Made by a program: the position numbers and the translations under genes. Under the pieces are notes generated by a model. That model did not search any database and was not told where the DNA came from. It saw only the letters and a list, made by a program, of their open reading frames with translations. 64,000 bases of DNA from Adiantum capillus-veneris. Lineage: Eukaryota; Streptophyta; Polypodiopsida; Polypodiales; Pteridaceae. Each line of letters begins with the position of its first letter. Position 1 is the stretch's first letter. Location of the stretch: positions 69,334,912-69,398,911 of the forward strand of contig CM043963.1 in assembly GCA_014529385.2 (NCBI GenBank), read 5' to 3'. Shown piece after piece: positions 1 through 11,100 of this stretch.

Positions 1-216
1 CATGCTAACAAAACTATAAATCACAATTGAAAGGTTTGAACAAGAAAAAGATCAACAATCTTAATAAGAAGGATACTTTTCATTTCATTTGATGATTACA
101 AACTAAAATAAAGTCTGATAAAAACAAAAAATGTAGGTGACTGCTTCATTATTTTGAGCAAAAATATCAAAATCTCTATTGATTGAGCTCCATCTAGTAG
201 TATCCTTTGTAAGATC
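1..216. other. No gene recognised; possible 3'UTR
   Basis: AT-rich sequence downstream of the FCP1-like gene on the minus strand. The short reading frame here has no recognisable domain. It probably contains the terminal 3'UTR exon of that gene. Confidence 0.3.
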
Positions 217-310
217 CTGCAAGAAGGAATAAAAAGAAAGATTTGTTAGATACCATGCACATGAGTGTTCAAGCATGTGTATCAAGAATATATGACATGT
301 CACTAGTACC
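217..310 (-). other. Probable 3'UTR intron of the FCP1-like gene
   Basis: Just past the stop codon the minus strand reads CCTAAG then GTACTAGTG, a plausible donor. A strong acceptor (TTCTTGCAG, AG at 218-217) follows about 90 bases later. Downstream exon sequence would run towards the start of the window. This is inferred from splice consensus only. Confidence 0.35.
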
Positions 311-1495
311 TTAGGGTTGCTTTCTATCCAGCCTTAGAAGATTGTTCTCAGCTTTCACCTTATTTATATAAGCCTTTGCTGTGGTTGCCTTCAAAACTCC
401 TTTTGTGTTACAACCCAATTGCCTAGCTAAAGTGGTCAATTGTGACGCCTTCATGCTTTCAATGGGTGTACGCTCCTTTGCCAAGATCTCTTGTATTTGG
501 GCTCTTCTCATTTCATTGCGGTGGCTTGTGTCACTTGCATCTTCAATGATAGTTTCATCTCTGTCACCTTTTGCAGGTGGTATTCTTCTTGTAAAGAACA
601 CCTTAGCTGACCAAACATCATTTTTCTGCTTCCAATACTCCATGATTTGTTTGTATTCACTATCATTTGTCACTATAGGTTGTCCATAACGATTAGAAGC
701 AATTAAATCACGCACATCCCTTCTCTCATCAAGCTGAATCAAGTATGGCAGTAGCTCCTCCAAGAGCATATTGTCAACCATCTTCTCAGCATCAAATTGT
801 GGTGGAAAAATGCAATTGTTTGCTGGTGAAATACATCCCTTGTAAGGAGAGTCATCAATAAGCACTGTTCTTTGTGGATCACATTCAAACCCCATGGCAA
901 TTTTGGCTAGAGGCTTGAACATTGCCTCAACGTTTGGATTGTCGGGTCTAAACAATTTTTGAGTTTGAGCGGTGTAGCAAACATCTTGCGACCAAATTGC
1001 AAAGAAAGGCAATGTATCCTCAGCTAAGTTGTTTAGTGCTGCAAGGATTTGATACACATTATTCCTAGTAGCTGTCGACCAAATTGCAACATTAAACCTT
1101 TGTAAAATAGTCTTCAAGAATTGGATGCAACCTGGCCTGAGTATAATATATCTTTTTGAATCCATTTGCACTGAGTTGTGGTGTGAGGATGGTTGAGGGG
1201 AACGTTTCAACAATAGACCATTTAAATCCAATATAATTGTAAGCATGGATTTCTCAACATCTACGCTACATGACGTAGTACCAATTGGCAATAGCTCGTG
1301 AGTGGACTTTTCAGTCTCTTTTGATGTATGTTGCATTTTTGAAGCATCGATTTCTTGGTTCTCATTATTGGAAGCTTGCTCAAGTTGCACAACACTAGAC
1401 TCTAGTATAGAAATATCATCCATCTTGGGCACTTTAGAAACCATAGAATCTATGGATTCTATAGTTGTTGACTGAACCATAGGAGCATTATCCAT
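311..1495 (-). CDS. FCP1/NIF-type HAD phosphatase-like protein with SAP-like C-terminus
   Basis: A 394-residue protein. Residues about 84-250 form an FCP1-homology (NLI-interacting factor) HAD domain: ILDLNGLLL at the nucleophile motif, RPGCIQFLK, VAIWSTATRNN (motif II) and VLIDDSPYK (motif III/IV). The family dephosphorylates Ser/Thr in proteins such as the RNA polymerase II tail. The canonical DxDxT reads D-L-N-G-L here, so the nucleophile Asp is kept but the second acid is Asn and activity may be weak or absent. The last 45 residues (MKASQLTTLARQLGCNTKG onwards) resemble a SAP DNA-binding helix pair. The start is the ATG at 1495, because a good acceptor (TTTTCTTAG, AG at 1511-1510) lies just upstream and implies a 5'UTR intron. 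It lies 650 bp downstream of the SET exon on the same strand but is not joinable to it in frame. Nuclear location is inferred. Confidence 0.75.
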   Translation of the reverse strand: MDNAPMVQSTTIESIDSMVSKVPKMDDISILESSVVQLEQASNNENQEIDASKMQHTSKETEKSTHELLPIGTTSCSVDVEKSMLTIILDLNGLLLKRSPQPSSHHNSVQMDSKRYIILRPGCIQFLKTILQRFNVAIWSTATRNNVYQILAALNNLAEDTLPFFAIWSQDVCYTAQTQKLFRPDNPNVEAMFKPLAKIAMGFECDPQRTVLIDDSPYKGCISPANNCIFPPQFDAEKMVDNMLLEELLPYLIQLDERRDVRDLIASNRYGQPIVTNDSEYKQIMEYWKQKNDVWSAKVFFTRRIPPAKGDRDETIIEDASDTSHRNEMRRAQIQEILAKERTPIESMKASQLTTLARQLGCNTKGVLKATTAKAYINKVKAENNLLRLDRKQP

Positions 1496-1699
1496 CCCAG
1501 TTTGTGAATCTAAGAAAACACACACACAAATGGTATCTCAAAACCACTAGAATTTTATTCACCATATTTATATGTAGAACTCCTAGTAAGAAATTTATTT
1601 AAGGTAAAGTCGTTGTTAGAATCCTTGCAACCATTTTCAGCATTCGTACACCAAACACCACTTGTCTAAAATACAATCTACTAACTCAACATTTTCCAT

Positions 1700-2000
1700 C
1701 CTACACTTTATTAAAGATGAGTACTTAAAGTGAAAACTAAAAGCCACCCTTGTTGAGGAAACATGGATACAAGGTCCACCAAATGTCCAACCTAGACTAC
1801 AAGAAAATAATTAGAGATTTGGCTTAGATTTGGATTCAAAGGCCACCACTTATTCAAGTAAGATAACTCCACTTGTTTAAGACAGTAATGTTTGAAGCCC
1901 CACCACTTGTCCAACCTAGACATTGATTAAATTTTGGTAAGATTTATCACAAATCTAGAGTAGAATCAAGATTCTATGGCCAAGGTAGTCAAATATGTTA
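1700..2000 (+). repeat. Diverged copies of the GGTCCACCACTTG motif downstream of the SET exon
   Basis: Several degraded copies (for example AAGGTCCACCAAATGTCC near 1770 and CCACCACTTGTCCAACC near 1900) lie between the SET exon and the FCP1-like gene. They have the same orientation as in the large array and mark the left edge of the repeat field. Confidence 0.6.
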
Positions 2001-2151
2001 GACAACACACAAAGCATAAGAGCACTCTAGATTCTCGTTGAGCATAAACTAAACAATAATCAAATGTTATATTCACTTGAGATTTCATCCATGAAAAATG
2101 AAAATGATGCATGTACTTGAGATTTCCATCCATGTACAATACTTTACAATG

Positions 2152-2708
2152 TCAAGTAAAGTTATAGTCAGCAAACAACTCTTCTCCTGCTTCAACTTGA
2201 CAAATAGTCTCAATGCATACATGGCCATATTCTTCTGACTTGATGTGTGAAGAGGTGCATTTATGCCAAGGTGGAAAATTTGGATCAAATGTATAGCGTA
2301 CGTTGGGACAGACATTTGTACTGTGAGAACTATTTATATAGCCCGACACGTTTCCTTCTTCTACACAACCAATAATGTATGATTGATCTTCCTCTTCTTC
2401 TATGTTTGGATCCTCTAGAAGAGAATATTTATAAGCTCTTGGAAATATTTTGCATATCTTTTTCCAGTCTTGAAATCTATACTTATGCCCTCCATAGTTT
2501 AGAATAGTCAAACCACTTTCCAGGGTAGTATGCACAAATAGCCCATAACCAGCTCCTTCAATACATGAAAGTCGCACTTCAAAATCCACACCGTTAATAT
2601 GGAAAATTACATCTTTGGGAATAGGAAAAGTTGGTGTCCCAAAAGGATCTTCATGCCAATCATAGTGTGAAATACATCTAGTTTTTATATCACTTAACTC
2701 CTTTGTGT
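2152..2708 (-). other. Exon 3: SET domain
   Basis: The exon opens at the acceptor and reads without interruption to the TGA at 2154-2152. SET features are IEGAGYGLFV (N-terminal GxGxGxF-type motif), VSGYINSSHSTNVCPNVRY (the Asn...PN pseudoknot motif in the longer form also seen in plant SET proteins) and EAGEELFADYNF (the GEEL..DY motif with the catalytic-type Tyr). There is no post-SET cysteine cluster. The domain ends the protein. SET proteins methylate lysine on histones or other proteins; the substrate cannot be inferred here. Confidence 0.75.
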
Positions 2709-5700
2709 CTGCAAAAAGAAGAAAATATTATGCATAAAATAATGACAATATCAAAGAAAGATATCATTATTTTATAGTCCAATAGGTCCATTGTATGGAA
2801 GACTTAGAGTGCCTCTTACATGGTGCCTCCAAGGTTTCCAAAAAATAAAATCATTGGAAAAAAAAGGCCACTGTGTCTCCAATCTATTGCCCATTTGAAG
2901 CATAGAGAGAACCAAGGTCCACCACTTGTCCAAGCTAGACATGGAGCATTGACACAAGATCCAACACTTATCCAAGAACCCTATAGTATGTGGTAACATG
3001 GGATGCATTGATGCAACAAAAGTAGTCTAGCCTCCTCATCCATCTCTTTTTTCTTGTAGCCTAGAGGGATTAGTTTCAAGGTCTATCACTAGTCAAAAAC
3101 TACACATAGAACATTGATACAAGGTTCCACCACATGTGAAACCTATCATCTCTAGTAGCATGGATGGTTTGATATCAAGGTTCATCGCGTGTCCTACCTA
3201 TACTCTATTGTAGCATATAGATTCTGGTTTGGTGGTACTACACTTGTCCAAACTTGGCTTGTTGTTGATATCTGGAGGTAATCAAGGGTCCTCCACTTGT
3301 CCAAGTTAGGCATATAAAACAATTGCAAGGTCCACCATGTGTACAACATATGATTGATTATAGCATGCATGGTCTTATTTCATGGGCAACCATCTTCTCT
3401 CCAACATGTGTCCAACCTCGGCTCCATTGAAGCATGGAGAGAAGCAAGGTCCACCACTTATCAAAGCTATTATTTTCTCCCAGTGCTTTCAAAACCCATA
3501 ATACGTTGTACATGGGGGGGGGGGGATTCTTGTTTCAAGGTCCACCCCTTGGCTAAGATTGGATCCATTGAAACATAAAGAGAAGCAAGCTCTACCATTT
3601 GTCCAAGCTAGGAGCCATTGAAACATGAAAACCCCATAATATGTTGTATACGGGGGTGTTTTTCAAGGTCTACCACTTGTCTAAGCTATGGTCCATTGGA
3701 ACATGGAGAGAAGCAAAGCTCCACCACTTTTCTAAGCTAGGATCCATTGAAACATGGAGAGAAGCAAGCTCCATTGTTTGTCTAAGCTAGGCTCCATTGG
3801 AACATGGAGAAAACAAGCTCCACCACTTGCCTATTATTGCATAGAGATTCTGGTTTGAAGGTCCACCACTTGTCCAACCTTGCCTTCATGTATGGAGATA
3901 ATCAAGAGTGCAATGCTTCTCTAAGCTAGGGACATAAAAGAGTTTCAAGGTCCACTACATATACGATCTATGATGGGTTGTAGCATGGGAGGTTTCATTT
4001 TAAGGTTGACCACTTCTCCAGCTCCGCTTGTCCAACCTCAGATCCATTGAAGAATGGAGAATAAAGGTGTACCAACTCTCCAAAATAGGCAAGACAATCT
4101 CTATAAAACCCATGAATTGTTAATATATGCTATGCTGTGGAGTTTTGTTTGAAGTTCCACTCCTTATCCAAGCTACAATCCATTGAAGCATGGAACTAAG
4201 TAAGATATATCTCTAGTCCAAGATAGGATCCATTGAAACATAGAGAGAATCAAGGTCCACCACTTGTCCAAGCTATGCATGGGTAATTGATATAAGGACC
4301 ACTACGTTTTCACCTATACTATGCTCTATCATGGATGGTTTCATATCCCACCAATTTTCCAACCTATTTAGTAGGTTGTATTATGGGGGTTTGGTTTCAA
4401 GGTACTTCACTTGTCTAAGGTGGGTTCCATTGAACCATGGAGAGAAACTATGTCTACCACTTGTCCGAAATATGCTCCTTTAAAACATAAAAACAAGGTC
4501 CACCACTTGTCCAAGCTAAAGTTTCTCTCCATTGAAGCATGGAGAGAAACAAGGTCTACCACCTGTCCAAAATATGCTCCATTGAAACATAAAAGCAAGG
4601 TCCACCACTTGTCCAAGCTAATATAACAAATGGGTGTTGGTTACAAGGTGTACCACACTTGTCTAAACTAGTCTTCATGCAAGGTCTACCACATGTCCAA
4701 GCTATATGAGCTTGTTTTGAAGGTCTACCACACCTCTTGAAATTAGGATCCATGTAAGGTCCACCTTTTGTCAAGCTATGCATTTAATGAGTACTAAAAC
4801 TAAGTAAATTGCAGTACTTAAATACCTTTCCAAGCTCATTAAGATTTTGGTCTCTAAGGCCGGCCACCACCACATGTCTAATCTATGCTCTAATTGATTA
4901 CTTATGCTAGTTCTCAAAGTCCAAACATAAGCTCCCTTCTAGCAAGGTTAGTTTAAATTTAGGCTCCAGCACCTGTCTAAGCTAGGTTCAATTTATGAAG
5001 CATCACCATTTAACCATGCTACGATCTAATGTATCATATCAAGGGGTATTGATAAAAGGTCCAAAACTTATTGAGTTCAAGCTCTTAAGTAATTAAGTCT
5101 TTGTGAGTATTAAATGTTATAGTTTTAGTCTACAGATCCACCATTCAAAAACTCAAGTAATTTACTATTTACATTCAAACCTTGAATGCTTGAGATAAAA
5201 AATACAAACTCAATCAATACTATATAAAGCAAAATCTAACATTAAGAGTATCAAATCAGTAACAAGAAACACTAACATGCACAAGAAACTCAAAACATAC
5301 GTGTCTCCATTTCCAAAAAGTCCTCCATTGACAGAGGATGGTGTTGTTGTTGTTCTTCTTCTCTTTGTGGAGAGCACTCCTCTGTAACAGGCACAATGTC
5401 GCCTGATTGCGAAGTGGATTGTTGAAGTCCAGCCCATTTTTCTATATCTTCATGAGACTTAACAAAGTCTAGCAGCATGGTCTCCACGCTTTTTGCCTCC
5501 TCCACACTATCAATTAAGCAGATAACTTCTTTTTTCTGTTGTATTCCTTCTTGTGCAACCAAGGAGCCATCACCAAAAACATCAACAAGCTTGCGGTCTT
5601 CAAAACAATATGTACGAATGTAGTGCTTGACCAAAGCTCTTTTTTTGGCCTCCAAATATTGCAAATCTGACATATCGTTATCTGCTACTTGAAGAAGAGA

Positions 5701-7947
5701 ACAATCAATTGGCATGGGATGTTCCTCTGATCTTCTTCTCAGGTCTTCAAATGCATTGCCTTGTCCCAAGAAGGCAATAACTGTTAGGAATTGAATTGCT
5801 CCTTTGCAAGGAGCTGATGGAAAGTGATGCAATGCACCACAACAATGGTAGCTCAGATTATCTCCCATGGCGTGAAAGGCACATTGCAATTTTGTGAAGT
5901 TAGTGAAATCCAGAAAAAGACAAATCCAGGATCTGTTGACCCTCCAGCAATAGCCAAGATCCCATCCAAAGCATTGTTAAATGTCTCCTCACTCCACTTC
6001 AAATTGCCTCCAACGTTTTTTGTCATATCTAAAACACATAAGCCAATAGGCACTTTATTATTGAAGTGGCGCATCAAGTAGAGATTGCCTTCCATTTGTA
6101 GGCTCACCACATAGATTGACCATGGCAAATCTCTAGGCTCAGTTTTCTCCTTTTGAAGGTGAATTGCCCATTGCATGTATTTTATTGCTCCATCTGGAAA
6201 AGCCATTTTCTTTGTTCCACGCGTCAAACTAGATCTGATCCATTCCTCGCATAGCATTAAAATTGTTTTATAAACAACATCATTGATGTTATACATTTTG
6301 ACCACCTCCTCCCAGTCTTTACATGGTGAAGACTCATTCAAATTGTTGAAGCCTTCAAGAAGTGCATCTTGAATCAATTTGTCTTGCTTCAACTGCTTGA
6401 TTCGATCATACATGTCAGTTGCATCACCATCCTTTGCACTCTTTGACAGTAAAATCTTCTCATCTCTAATCTCTTCTTGAATAGTCTTTACCTCTGATTC
6501 CTCAAGGCCACAAAGGTATCTAAATACAGTTGTTGGGGGTTTCTTATTCTCCTCTTCTAGATTTTCAATGATTTCTATCCAGCAATCATAAACTAAATCA
6601 GAGTACGTGACCATGTGTGCCTGTTTAGCAATCCAACTTGCTGCTGCACTCATTCTTGCCAATCGAAGAAAAGCCTAAAAAGAAATAGAGAAATAATTAA
6701 ACTATTGAGCAAGATTTGTTAATTAAACACTATCAAAAAGACAAAGAAAATAACTTACATCCCATCCGGCACGAGATGCATGTCCCTCTGCAATTCCACT
6801 TGCTGCCTTTGGTGGTCGTCCTGAGAAGATCCATTGACTCCGTAAATGTCTCAATATTTGGCTGTAAGGTTGCTTGACATACAATGCCTGAGCCTCCTCA
6901 TTTGCAATGGCAGATATAGCAGTTGCAACAAATGGAGGAGCATTCACAACAATGCGAGCCTTTCTAAATTTATACACGCTAATCAGTCTTTCAAAGATCT
7001 CTTTGTTGTTTTGTTCATTGTGAAGCAAAACTTTTGCAGCATAGATTGAATGCTGCCCATCAAGAATCCAATAATGATAATCTTTAATTTTTTGCTCCTC
7101 TACCTCTTCTACTGCCAAAGGAGTCCCCTTCTTTGATTTTGCATTTCGAACAGGCATCAAATATGCACATGCTGCAGGCTTGGTCGTACTCCGTGAAAAT
7201 CCAAATAACACACTTTCAGCGTGTTTTTTTATCCATAATACGTGCATTATAGTGATCAGGAGCAAGCCAACAATTTTGAATAGGGATATCAAATTCCCTA
7301 TATTGGAAAGGAAAATAATTTATGTACTTATTCATTCCACCTGTATCTTTTTCTTGTCCTTTCATGGCCTCAGCTTCTAAAACATCTGGATCCACAATTC
7401 TCATCTTTGACATTGAACCCTCTGTTGATGAGGATGCCAAAGATGCCTTGTCTACATCCAAAATGGAACTAGTTCGCTTAGCTTCTACTTTCTGCACTTT
7501 TGCTTGCTTCTTTGTGGATGGTGGTCGTGAAGCTTTCACCTTTTTTCGTTGTAGTGTGGCAATGATGGAGCTTTGAAGTTGATCTGCTGTGATATTTGGA
7601 TTTGATTCTGCAAACTTCCATCCTCGAGAAAACATTGTCTCTTCTTTGTTTCTAGACATGCGCTCCAATGCATATGCTCCTGGAGATAGTTGAAATTCTA
7701 GATTCATTGGAACTAGAATGTCAATGCATTCCACCTCTGGATGACTATCAACTACAGAGACAGATGCTTCCACAACTTGTCCAACATCTTCAAACAAGCT
7801 GTCATTCTCCTTTTTGGCAATAAATAGATGCACCTTATGAAATTGTGCACCCTCTATACCATGTATGTCCAAATACCATTTCCTAAGATCATTGCAAGTA
7901 TAGTCAACTGAGACAGCAACCCTTGCAACCTGTTTTTTTGGAGCCAT
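2152..7947 (-). CDS. ParB-like / beta-class DNA-methyltransferase-like / SET-domain fusion protein, 3 coding exons
   Basis: Coding exons are 7947-6759, 6674-5301 and 2708-2152, together about 1,040 codons. The first splice joins GAT to GCT in phase 0. The second joins a final C to AC in phase 1 and reads straight into the SET domain. Order: basic N-terminal region (1-225), ParB/DGQHR-like domain (225-390), helical linker, degenerate beta-class MTase-like fold (580-800), acidic/Gln-rich linker, SET domain (895-1039) ending at the stop. ParB domains bind or cleave DNA and beta-class MTases methylate A or C in DNA. SET domains methylate protein lysines. Two apparent one-base shifts (T7 run at 7224-7230, A5 run at 5914-5918) break the frame. 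They may be assembly errors in homopolymers, or the gene may be a young pseudogene. An acceptor (TTTGTTTCAG) just before the ATG implies a 5'UTR intron. Confidence 0.7.
2709..5300 (-). other. Intron 2 of the ParB-MTase-SET gene (2.6 kb, filled with satellite-like motif)
   Basis: The donor GTATGT at 5300 and acceptor TTCTTTTTGCAG (AG at 2710-2709) join a phase-1 end to a phase-2 start. Most of the intron consists of diverged copies of the ~50-bp motif with core GGTCCACCACTTGTCCAA followed by CTAGGCTCCATTGAAACATG, all on the plus strand. A G12 tract sits at 3514-3525. Short reading frames with DKWWTL or WTSGGP are translations of the motif, not exons. Confidence 0.7.
5301..6674 (-). other. Exon 2: helical linker and beta-class MTase-like domain
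   Basis: The first ~170 residues are helical and charged. Next come LCVLDMTKNVGGNLKW, at the position of motif IV (DPPY plus trailing W), and GGSTDPGFVFF, the strand after the motif-IV helix. The C-terminal half has ALVKHYIRTY then LVDVFGDGSLVAQEGIQQKK and EVICLIDS. This matches the order, spacing and shape of the beta-class motif I (DPFxGSGT, then a helix, then an acidic strand end). The DPPY catalytic tetrad is replaced by DMTK, so DNA methylation activity is doubtful although an AdoMet-type pocket is partly kept. A frame change lies in the A5 run at plus 5914-5918. The exon ends at a GTATGT donor (GT at 5300-5299). Confidence 0.6.
6675..6758 (-). other. Intron 1 of the ParB-MTase-SET gene (84 bp)
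   Basis: A consensus donor GTAAGT at 6758 and acceptor TTTTTAG ending at 6675 bracket 84 AT-rich bases. Removing it keeps the frame (phase 0). Unlike intron 2 it contains no GGTCCACCACTTG repeats. Confidence 0.75.
6759..7947 (-). other. Exon 1: N-terminal region and ParB/DGQHR-like domain
   Basis: The start is MAPKKQ at 7947. Residues 1-110 form an unrecognised globular region. Residues 120-200 are Lys/Ser-rich and likely disordered or nuclear-targeting. The ParB-like domain follows: YREFDIPIQNCWLAPDHYNA corresponds to the first strand and the 'NPR' region, and YWILDGQHSIYAAK (near residue 295) to the conserved D-G-Q/H-R motif of ParB, DndB and Srx-like proteins. Ser replaces the Arg of DGQHR. 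The frame changes at a T7 run (plus strand 7224-7230): before it the reading frame ends at a TGA a few codons later, and after it the ParB sequence continues one base out. The donor is GAT|GTAAGT (GT at 6758-6757). Confidence 0.65.
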
Positions 7948-7971
7948 CTTTCCTGAAACAAAAAAAACCAA

Positions 7972-8180
7972 ATGTTATTTTAACATATACTTTTTTGTAA
8001 TGGATTAAGTTTGTGTGAATACAAGTTCCACCACTTGTTCAAGCTAGATCTAAGCAAGTATACATAGTGATCATTTAAGCTAGTAAACTAAGGGAAGGGA
8101 GAAGTAAGGTCCACCACTTGTCCAAGCTCAGCTCTAGACAACATGGAGAGATTCGAGGTCTACTAATTGTCTAATATAGG
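7972..8180 (+). repeat. Upstream edge of the repeat field at the ParB-MTase-SET gene
   Basis: Within 60 bases of the start codon region the ~50-bp motif resumes (CCACCACTTGTTCAAGCTAG near 8029, then GGTCCACCACTTGTCCAAGC near 8108). Any promoter or 5'UTR exon of the gene must lie in or beyond these repeats. I see no clear TATA box. Confidence 0.55.
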
Positions 8181-11100
8181 CTAACTATATTGAAACATAG
8201 AGAGAAGCAAAGGTCCACCACTTGTCCAATCTAGGGTCCATTGAAACATGGAGAGAAGGATGCTCCACCATTTGTCCAAAATAGGCTCCATTGAAACATG
8301 AAGAGAAGCAAGATGCACCATGTCTTTGAGATGCTAGGCTCCATTGAAATACCTTAAACCCATGATATTTTGTATATGTGGGGTTTAAATTCAAGGTCCA
8401 CCACTTGTCCAACCTATTATCCCTAGTAGCATGAGTGGTTTGGTCTCAAGATTCACCACTTTTCCACTCTATGTCATTATATTAAGAAGATCTGGGTGTT
8501 AAGGTCCACCACTTGTCCAACCTATAAGGCTATATCTTAAATGGTATTATTTACCACCACTTGGAATGCACATGATGGGTTTTACATAGGGGTATGGTTC
8601 CAAGGTCCACCACTTGTCCAAGCTAACTCTATTGAAACATAGAGAGAATCAAAGGTCCACCACTTGTCCAAGCTAGGCTCCATTGAAACATGGAGAGAAG
8701 GATGCTCCACCATTTGTCCAAGCCAGGTTTGATTGAAACATGAAGAGAAGCAAGCTGCACCATGTCTCCAAAATGCTAGGCTCCATTGAAATATCTTAAA
8801 CCCATGATATTTCGTACATGGGGGGTTTACATTCAAGGTCCACCACTTGTCCAACCTATTATCACTAGTAGCATGAGTGGTTTGATGTCAAGATTCACCA
8901 CTTTTCCACTCTATGTCATTATATTAAGAAGATCTGGGTGTTAAGGTCCACCACTTGTCCAACCTATAAGGCTATATCTTAAAGGGTATTCTTTCTCACC
9001 ACTTGGAATGACCATGATAGGTTTTACATGGGGGTTTGGTTCCAAGTTCCACCACTTGTCCAAGCTAACTCTATTGAAACATAGAGAGAAGCAAAGGTCC
9101 ACCACTTGTCTAAGCTAGGGTCCATTGAAACATGGAGAGAAGGATGCTCCACCATTTGTCCAAGATAGGCTCCATTGAAACATGAAGAGAAGCAAGCTGC
9201 ACCATGTCTCCAAGATGCTAAGATCCATTGAAATACCTTAAACCCACGATATTTTGTACATGGGGAGTTTACATTCAAGGTCCACCACTTGTCCAACCTA
9301 TTATCTCTAGTAGCATGAGTGGTTTGGTCTCAAGATTCACCACTTTTCCACTCTATGTCATTACGTTAAGAAGATCTGGGTGTTAAGGTCGACCACTTGT
9401 CCAACCTATAAGGGTATATCTTAAAGGGTATTCTTTCTCACCACTTGAAATGTCCATGATATGTTTTACATGGGGGTTTGGCTCCAAGGTCCACCACTTG
9501 TCCAAGCTAACTCTATTGAAACATAGAGAGAAACAAAGGTCCACCACTTGTCCAAGCTAGGCTCCATTGAAACATGGAGAGAAGGATCCTCTACCATTTG
9601 TCGAAGCTAACTCTATTGAAACATGGGGGGTTTACATTCAAGGTCCACCACTTGTCCAACCTATTAACGCTAGTAGCATGAGTGGTTTGGTCTCAAGATT
9701 CACCACTTTTTCACTCTATGTCATTATATTAAGAATATTTGGGTGTTAAGGTCCACCACTTGTCCAACCTATAAGGCTATATCTTAAGGGTTATTCTTTC
9801 TCACCACTTGGAGTGACCAGCATAGGTTTTACATGGGGGTTTTGTTTCAAGGTCCACCACTTGTCCAAGCTAACTCTATTGAAACATAGAGAGAATCAAA
9901 GGTCCACCACTTGTCCAAGCTAGGGTCCATTGAAACATGGAGAGAAGGATGCTCCACCATTTGTCCAAGATACGCTCCATTGAAACATGAAGAGAAGCAA
10001 GCTACACCATGTCTCCAAGATGCTAGGCTCCATTGAAATACCTCAAACCCATGATATTTTGTACATGGGGGGTTTACATTCAAGGTCCACCACTTGTCCA
10101 ACCTATTATCTCTAGTAGCATGAGTGGTTTGGTCTCAAGATTCACCATTTTTCCACTCTATGTCATTCTATTAAGAATATCTGGGTGCTAAGGTCCACCA
10201 CTTGTCCAACCTATAAGGCTATATCTTAAACTTTATTCTTTCTCACCACTTGGAGTTACCAAGATAGGTTTTACATGGGAGTTTGGTTCCAAGGCCCACC
10301 ACTTGTCCAAGCTAACTCTATTGAAACATAGAGAGAAGCAAAGGTCCACCACTTGTCCAAGCTAGGCTCCATTGAAACATGGAGAGAAGGATGCTCCACC
10401 ATTTGTCCAAGATAGGCTCCATTGAAACATGAAGGTCTGCACCATGTCTCCAAGATGCTAGGCTCCATTGAAATACCTTAAACCCATGATATTTTCGTAC
10501 ATGGGGGTTTTACATTCAAGGTCCACCACTTGTCCAACTATTATTCTTAGTAGCATGAGTGGTTTGGTCTCAAGATTTACCACTTTTCCACTCTATGTCG
10601 TTATATTATGAAGATCTAGGTTTAAGGTCGACCACTTGTCCAACCTATAAGGCTAGATCTTAAAGGGTATTATTTCTCACCACTTGGAATGACCATGATA
10701 TGTTTTACATGGGGGTTTGGTTTCAAGGTCCACCACTTGTCCAAGCTAACTCTATGGAAACATAGAGAGAAGCAAAGGTCCACCACTTGTCCAAGCTAGG
10801 CTCCACTGAGACATTTAGAGAAGGATGATCCCCCATTGGTGGAAGATAGGCTTCATTGAAACATGAAAAGAAGCAAGTTGCACCATGTCTCCAAGATTCT
10901 AGGATCCATTGAAATACCTTAAACCCACGATATTGTTTACATGTGGGGTTTAACGTCAAGGTCAGTCACTTTTCCAAGCTATTATCCCTAGTAGCATGAG
11001 TGGTTTGGTCTCAAGATTCACCACTTTTCCACTCTATGTCATTATATAAAGAAGATCTAGGTGTTAAGGTCGACCACTTGTCCAACCTATAAGGTATATC

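Noticed and set aside
2152-2315. Splicing of the SET exon into the FCP1-like exon to make one larger protein
   Set aside because: The SET exon ends in a natural stop after ADYNFT and I found no in-phase donor before it.
2772-4783. Short ORFs in intron 2 (DKWWTL, HHLSKL and similar)
   Set aside because: Made of the repeated motif, in both strands, with no splice support.
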